Below are positions 59,995-64,000 of a stretch of DNA of 64,000 nt, piece after piece (positions within the stretch are counted from its first letter, which is position 1; each line of letters begins with the position of its first letter). The notes beneath the pieces are model-generated. The model was not told the origin of the DNA. It saw nothing but the letters and a program-made list of their open reading frames with translations, and ran no database searches. Both the position numbers and the translations under genes were made by a program. The stretch covers positions 62,001 through 126,000 of the forward strand of contig CAZUJU010000001.1 in assembly GCA_964620675.1 (NCBI GenBank). Reading direction: 5' to 3'. This DNA comes from CAYSFW01 sp964620675. GTDB taxonomy: Bacteria > Pseudomonadota > Gammaproteobacteria > UWMA-0217.

Positions 59995-62412
59995 ATGAGC
60001 GCACAACCGAATTCCTACGACTCTTCTAGCATCAAGGTTCTTAAAGGTCTCGATGCAGTTCGTAAACGCCCGGGTATGTATATCGGCGATACGGACGACG
60101 GTACCGGCTTACACCACATGGTGTTCGAGGTTGTAGATAACGCAATCGATGAATCGCTAGCCGGGTACTGCAGTGAGATCATTGTAAAGATTCACCTGGA
60201 TAACTCCGTTAGCGTTCTAGATAACGGGCGCGGCATACCCGTCGATATCCATACTGAGGAAGGCCGTTCTGCAGCCGAAGTCATTATGACGATTCTGCAC
60301 GCCGGCGGAAAATTTGACGACAACTCCTATAAGGTCTCGGGTGGCCTCCACGGAGTCGGAGTTTCGGTGGTCAACGCCCTATCAGAATTCTTGAATCTTA
60401 CGATTTACCGCGATGGTAGAGTGTACAAACAAACCTACCATCTCGGGGTGCCGGAGGCGCCGATACAAAGTGTGGGTGAGACCACTAAACGTGGAACTCG
60501 CGTTCATTTTAAGCCGTCCACCGTAATTTTCGCTGACACTGAGTACCATTACGATATTCTATCGAAGCGACTGCGCGAATTGTCATTCTTGAATTCTGGC
60601 GTACGCATTGTCCTGCGGGATGAGCGCTCGAATCGAGAAGATGAATTCGAATACCAAGGCGGCATTGTTGCGTTTGTTCAGTATCTCAATCAGAACAAGA
60701 CACCTGTTCACCCTAACGTGCTTTACGTCAATACTGAACGCGACGGGATTGTGGTGGAAGCAGCGCTGCAATGGAACGATACCTATCAAGAGAATATCTT
60801 CTGCTTCACGAACAACATTCCGCAACGTGACGGCGGTACGCATTTGGCTGGCTTTCGTGCGGCACTGACCCGAACGCTAAATCAATATCTGGAACAGGAA
60901 GGGATCGCAAAAAAGCAAAAGGTAGCCACGAGCGGAGACGATACCCGAGAAGGTTTGACTGCCGTACTTTCCGTTAAGGTCCCTGACCCGAAGTTCTCGT
61001 CCCAAACCAAGGATAAACTCGTCTCGTCCGAAGTCAAAGGTGTCGTTGAGGCGGCGTTCTCAGAGCGTTTGCAGGAATTTCTGCTCGAAAATCCCCAAGA
61101 AGCGCGTGCCATAACCCTAAAAATTATCGAGGCCGCGCGAGCGCGCGAGGCTGCGCGTAAGGCACGAGAAATGACTCGGCGCAAGGGGGTGCTCGATATT
61201 GCAGGGCTGCCTGGTAAACTGGCCGACTGTCAGGAACGCGATCCCAAAAACTCGGAAGTCTATCTGGTCGAGGGTGATTCCGCGGGCGGATCCGCAAAAC
61301 AGGGGCGCGATCGCAGGACCCAAGCAATTTTGCCGTTAAAGGGAAAAATTTTGAACGTCGAACGCGCGCGGTTCGACAAGATGCTGTCCTCAGTCGAAGT
61401 TGGCACTTTGATCACGGCCTTGGGGTGTGGGATCGGTAAAGACGAGTTCGATCCCGATAAGCTACGCTACCACCGCGTAATCATCATGACCGACGCGGAT
61501 GTCGATGGCTCTCACATTCGTACCTTGCTGTTGACGTTTTTCTATCGACAAATGCCGATCCTGATCGAACGTGGACATATTTATATCGCTCAGCCACCAT
61601 TGTATAAACTAAAAAAGGGAAAAACGGATATCTACGTCAAGGACGATACGGAGCTCACCGAATACCTCACGGAAGTCGCACTCGACGGTGCCCAGCTGTT
61701 TTGTAATGAAGGGGCCTCGCCACTTGCGGCAGACGATCTGCGGTCGCTCGCTGCTCAGTTCACGCTCGTTACGCGAAATATCCAAAGATATGTCCACCGA
61801 TATCCTCTGGAGATACTTCTCGCGATGCGGTTTCTCCCCGCGCCAGCTTACCCCGAAGTGAATGATTCAAACGCTGTCGAAGCATGGTTCAAACAGTTGC
61901 TTGAGCGCGTGGCGGGGGCTGGCGGGAACCCTGTTCGCTACGATGTTACGGCGGCGCGAGCTGAAGAGGGCGGCGTCATCGTAAGATTGCAGCGTAGCGA
62001 GCATGGAACCGACGTCGAATTCATATTTAATGAGGATTTCTTCGCGAGCGCGGATTTTCGTCTCGTTCAGGAGCTTGCCAATCGCTTGAACGGTCTACTC
62101 GGAAGCGGTGCTTATGTGCAGCGAGGCGAGCGTCGCAAATCCGTTACGGATCTCGGTGAGGTCGTCGGTTGGCTGGACGCGGAAGCACGACGCGGTATGA
62201 ACGTGCAACGGTATAAAGGTCTCGGTGAGATGAATCCTGACCAGTTATGGGATACCACGATGAATCCGGCTACGCGACGGCTCCTTCTGGTGAAGATCGA
62301 AGATGCCATCTCAGCGGATCGAATATTCACGACTTTAATGGGCGATCAGGTTGAACCGCGACGCGACTTTATAGAATCCAATGCCTTGAATGTCTCCTAT
62401 CTCGACATTTAG
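59995..62412 (+). CDS. gyrB: DNA gyrase subunit B
   Basis: An 805-residue type IIA topoisomerase subunit that powers negative supercoiling with GyrA. The GHKL ATPase domain has MVFEVVDNAIDESLAG and GRGIPVDIHTEEG and LHGVGVSVVNALSE. The TOPRIM domain has VEGDSAGGSAKQGRDR, PLKGKILNVE and DADVDGSHIRTLLLTFF. The C terminus has RYKGLGEMNPDQLWDTTMNP and ends NVSYLDI. Length and the approximately 165-residue insert match gammaproteobacterial GyrB (804). GGAAA precedes the ATG. Confidence 0.98.
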   Translation: MSAQPNSYDSSSIKVLKGLDAVRKRPGMYIGDTDDGTGLHHMVFEVVDNAIDESLAGYCSEIIVKIHLDNSVSVLDNGRGIPVDIHTEEGRSAAEVIMTILHAGGKFDDNSYKVSGGLHGVGVSVVNALSEFLNLTIYRDGRVYKQTYHLGVPEAPIQSVGETTKRGTRVHFKPSTVIFADTEYHYDILSKRLRELSFLNSGVRIVLRDERSNREDEFEYQGGIVAFVQYLNQNKTPVHPNVLYVNTERDGIVVEAALQWNDTYQENIFCFTNNIPQRDGGTHLAGFRAALTRTLNQYLEQEGIAKKQKVATSGDDTREGLTAVLSVKVPDPKFSSQTKDKLVSSEVKGVVEAAFSERLQEFLLENPQEARAITLKIIEAARAREAARKAREMTRRKGVLDIAGLPGKLADCQERDPKNSEVYLVEGDSAGGSAKQGRDRRTQAILPLKGKILNVERARFDKMLSSVEVGTLITALGCGIGKDEFDPDKLRYHRVIIMTDADVDGSHIRTLLLTFFYRQMPILIERGHIYIAQPPLYKLKKGKTDIYVKDDTELTEYLTEVALDGAQLFCNEGASPLAADDLRSLAAQFTLVTRNIQRYVHRYPLEILLAMRFLPAPAYPEVNDSNAVEAWFKQLLERVAGAGGNPVRYDVTAARAEEGGVIVRLQRSEHGTDVEFIFNEDFFASADFRLVQELANRLNGLLGSGAYVQRGERRKSVTDLGEVVGWLDAEARRGMNVQRYKGLGEMNPDQLWDTTMNPATRRLLLVKIEDAISADRIFTTLMGDQVEPRRDFIESNALNVSYLDI

Positions 62413-62580
62413 GATAACGGTCGGTGATGTCAAGCGTTCTGATCGCGCAGCGCGCACGAGGTGGGGCAGGGTATTGACGCGTACCGAGAGGGCTGGCTCG
62501 AATGTCCAGCGCTTGCGTATGGTAAGAATCGCGCGCGCTCCGAATAGCCCGTTTCGGCTGGAGAATTGATTTCTGAAACG

Positions 62581-64000
62581 ATGCCTATGAATCCTTTATT
62601 GACTGATCTACCTTTGCCCGCGTTCGAGTCTATCGACGCGAAGCACGTCGAAACCGCAATTGATTACATACTCGAAGAGAATCAACTTCGCCTGTGTCAA
62701 TTGCTGCAACAGTCGCGCTTTACCTGGGATAACCTGATCGTACCGATCGATCAGCTCGAACATCGTCTTGCGCGCGTTTGGTCCTCGGTACGCCACTTGA
62801 ATTCCGTCAGAGGTAGTGATGAACTCCGCGATGCCTATAATCGATGCCTGCCAAAACTGACGGATTACGCGACCGCAATGGCGCATAATCAAGCGCTCTA
62901 CGAAGCCTATCGAGCCATCGAAGCCTCGCCGGAGCACCGCGTCGCAACACGCGCACAACGGCGCGTTCTCGAACTCGCCTTGCGTGATTTTCACTTGATG
63001 GGGATTGATCTTAACGAAGACGCAAAAAATCGTTTTAAGACCATCAATGCGCGCCTATCAGAAATCACCGCGCAGTTTTCCGATAACGTCATCGATGCGA
63101 CCCAGAGTTGGGCGCTGTCCGTCGCACCCGAGACGCTCGGTAGCGTTCCCGAGACAGTCATTGCACTACTCGAACAAATGGGACGATCGAGGGATCATGA
63201 GGGACTTATCATCACGCTTGATTTTCCAGTCTACCAAGCGGTCATGACCCACGTTGAAAATCGATCGTTACGTGAAACTGTCTATCGGGCCTTTGTGACC
63301 CGCGCGTCGGAGCACTTTGATGATCCAAAATGGGATAATCGACCGCTGATTGAAGAGATCATGGCGTTACGCCATGAGTTGGCTCGACTGCTAGGCTTCG
63401 CAAACTACGCCGCCTACTCGTTGGCCAGGAAAATGGCCGAAGAATCAAGTCAAGTATTTGATTTTATTAATAATTTAAACGAAAAGGCACGTCCGGCAGC
63501 GAGCCAGGAAAAGGCGGAACTCGAACAGTTTGCGCGGACCTGCCTCGGGTACGATTGCGCGTTAGAACCGTGGGATATTTCGTTCGTGACCGAAAAGCTC
63601 AAGCAATCGCGGTTCAACCTCTCACAGGAGGCGCTTAAGCCCTATTTTCCGGTGGAACGAGTGCTCGAAGGAGTCTTCGATCTTCTCAACAAACTGTTCG
63701 GTCTCAAGATTACCCGAAATGACGATGCTGAAACCTGGCACCCGGACGTTCGGTTCTACGACGTACAAGACCAGACGGGCGCGTTGCGCGGACAGTTTTT
63801 TCTTGACCTCTATGCACGCCCTAGGAAGCGTGGCGGTGCCTGGATGGATGTCTGTGTAGGCAGAATGCGCACCGAGAACGTGCTGGTAACACCCGTCGCC
63901 TACCTGACATGCAACGCAACGCCACCACTCGAAGGTACGCCCGCGTTGCTCACTCATGATGAAGTGACTACCTTGTTGCATGAGTTTGGTCACGTCTTGC
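62581..64000 (+). CDS. prlC: Oligopeptidase A (M3 family), N-terminal part cut by window end
   Basis: A cytoplasmic zinc metallopeptidase that degrades short peptides and signal-peptide fragments. The frame is open from ATG 62581 (MPMNPLLTDLPLPAFESIDAKHVE; ATG 62587 also possible and matching E. coli MTNPLLT) to the window end, 473 codons. Internal motifs are YFPVERVLEGVFDLLNKLFG and RGGAWMDVC, and the last codons read LLHEFGHVL, the HExGH zinc-site motif (HEFGH). The downstream catalytic residues and C terminus lie beyond the window. The 168-base gap after gyrB has no gene. Confidence 0.95.
   Translation, partial: MPMNPLLTDLPLPAFESIDAKHVETAIDYILEENQLRLCQLLQQSRFTWDNLIVPIDQLEHRLARVWSSVRHLNSVRGSDELRDAYNRCLPKLTDYATAMAHNQALYEAYRAIEASPEHRVATRAQRRVLELALRDFHLMGIDLNEDAKNRFKTINARLSEITAQFSDNVIDATQSWALSVAPETLGSVPETVIALLEQMGRSRDHEGLIITLDFPVYQAVMTHVENRSLRETVYRAFVTRASEHFDDPKWDNRPLIEEIMALRHELARLLGFANYAAYSLARKMAEESSQVFDFINNLNEKARPAASQEKAELEQFARTCLGYDCALEPWDISFVTEKLKQSRFNLSQEALKPYFPVERVLEGVFDLLNKLFGLKITRNDDAETWHPDVRFYDVQDQTGALRGQFFLDLYARPRKRGGAWMDVCVGRMRTENVLVTPVAYLTCNATPPLEGTPALLTHDEVTTLLHEFGHVL

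Noticed and set aside
60488..60505. Second parS-like sequence ACGTGGAACT in gyrB
   Set aside because: Only one half of the palindrome matches; the left half is unrelated.
63268..63285. parS-like GTTACGTGAAAC in prlC
   Set aside because: At least four mismatches to the 14-base parS core in the left half.

Overview
The window is a moderately GC-rich piece of a gammaproteobacterial chromosome that ends at the replication origin. The order glmS-glmU / atpCDGAHFEBI / parB-parA-rsmG-mnmG / mnmE-yidC-rnpA-rpmH | dnaA-dnaN-recF-gyrB is the classic gammaproteobacterial origin block. The left part matches the Pseudomonas aeruginosa neighbourhood pyrB-pyrC'-pilU-pilT-yggS-proC-yggT. A cytoplasmic sulfite dehydrogenase (soeABC) points to a sulfur-oxidising lineage such as Chromatiales or Acidiferrobacterales. 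That placement is inference; I cannot name the genus. There is no phage, insertion sequence, CRISPR array, rRNA or tRNA that I can support.

Layout. 1-1813: end of pyrB overlapping a metal-site-less pseudo-dihydroorotase. 1969-5754: three tandem PilT/PilU-type retraction ATPase genes on the minus strand. 5861-8388: yggS, proC, yggT, yggU, the last three translationally coupled. 8389-13190: AT-rich leader and soeABC. 13413-16877: a PBP4-type carboxypeptidase, then promoter, cobalamin riboswitch, terminator and btuB. 17002-19716 (minus): small acidic protein, EEP-family hydrolase, DsbA, cytochrome c4. 19837-23524: convergent engB and polA enclosing a probable Spot 42/ErsA-type small RNA locus. 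23654-29501: LOG-family protein, then the nitrogen block glnA-DUF4124-ntrB-ntrC with two NtrC sites, a sigma-54 promoter and a further NtrC-like site before ntrB. 29776-33808: small membrane protein, trmL, and a minus-strand run arsR-yibN-grxC-trxC-secB-gpsA headed by a repressor with BigR/SqrR-like cysteine spacing and a palindromic operator. 33856-37645: envC, ctpA, a DJ-1-like protein and an orphan DUF2384 protein. 37708-64000: the origin block, ending inside prlC.

How it fits together. Genes left of dnaA mostly run on the minus strand and those to the right on the plus strand, so transcription leaves the origin in both directions. The dnaA-dnaN gap has two perfect DnaA boxes, a triple AAAAAT repeat and an AT-rich stretch. 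parA and parB lie about 10 kb away, and a perfect parS palindrome sits in the last codons of recF. The most novel-looking elements are the arsR-headed thiol/sulfur redox operon, the small RNA candidate between engB and polA, and the non-standard start of mnmE.
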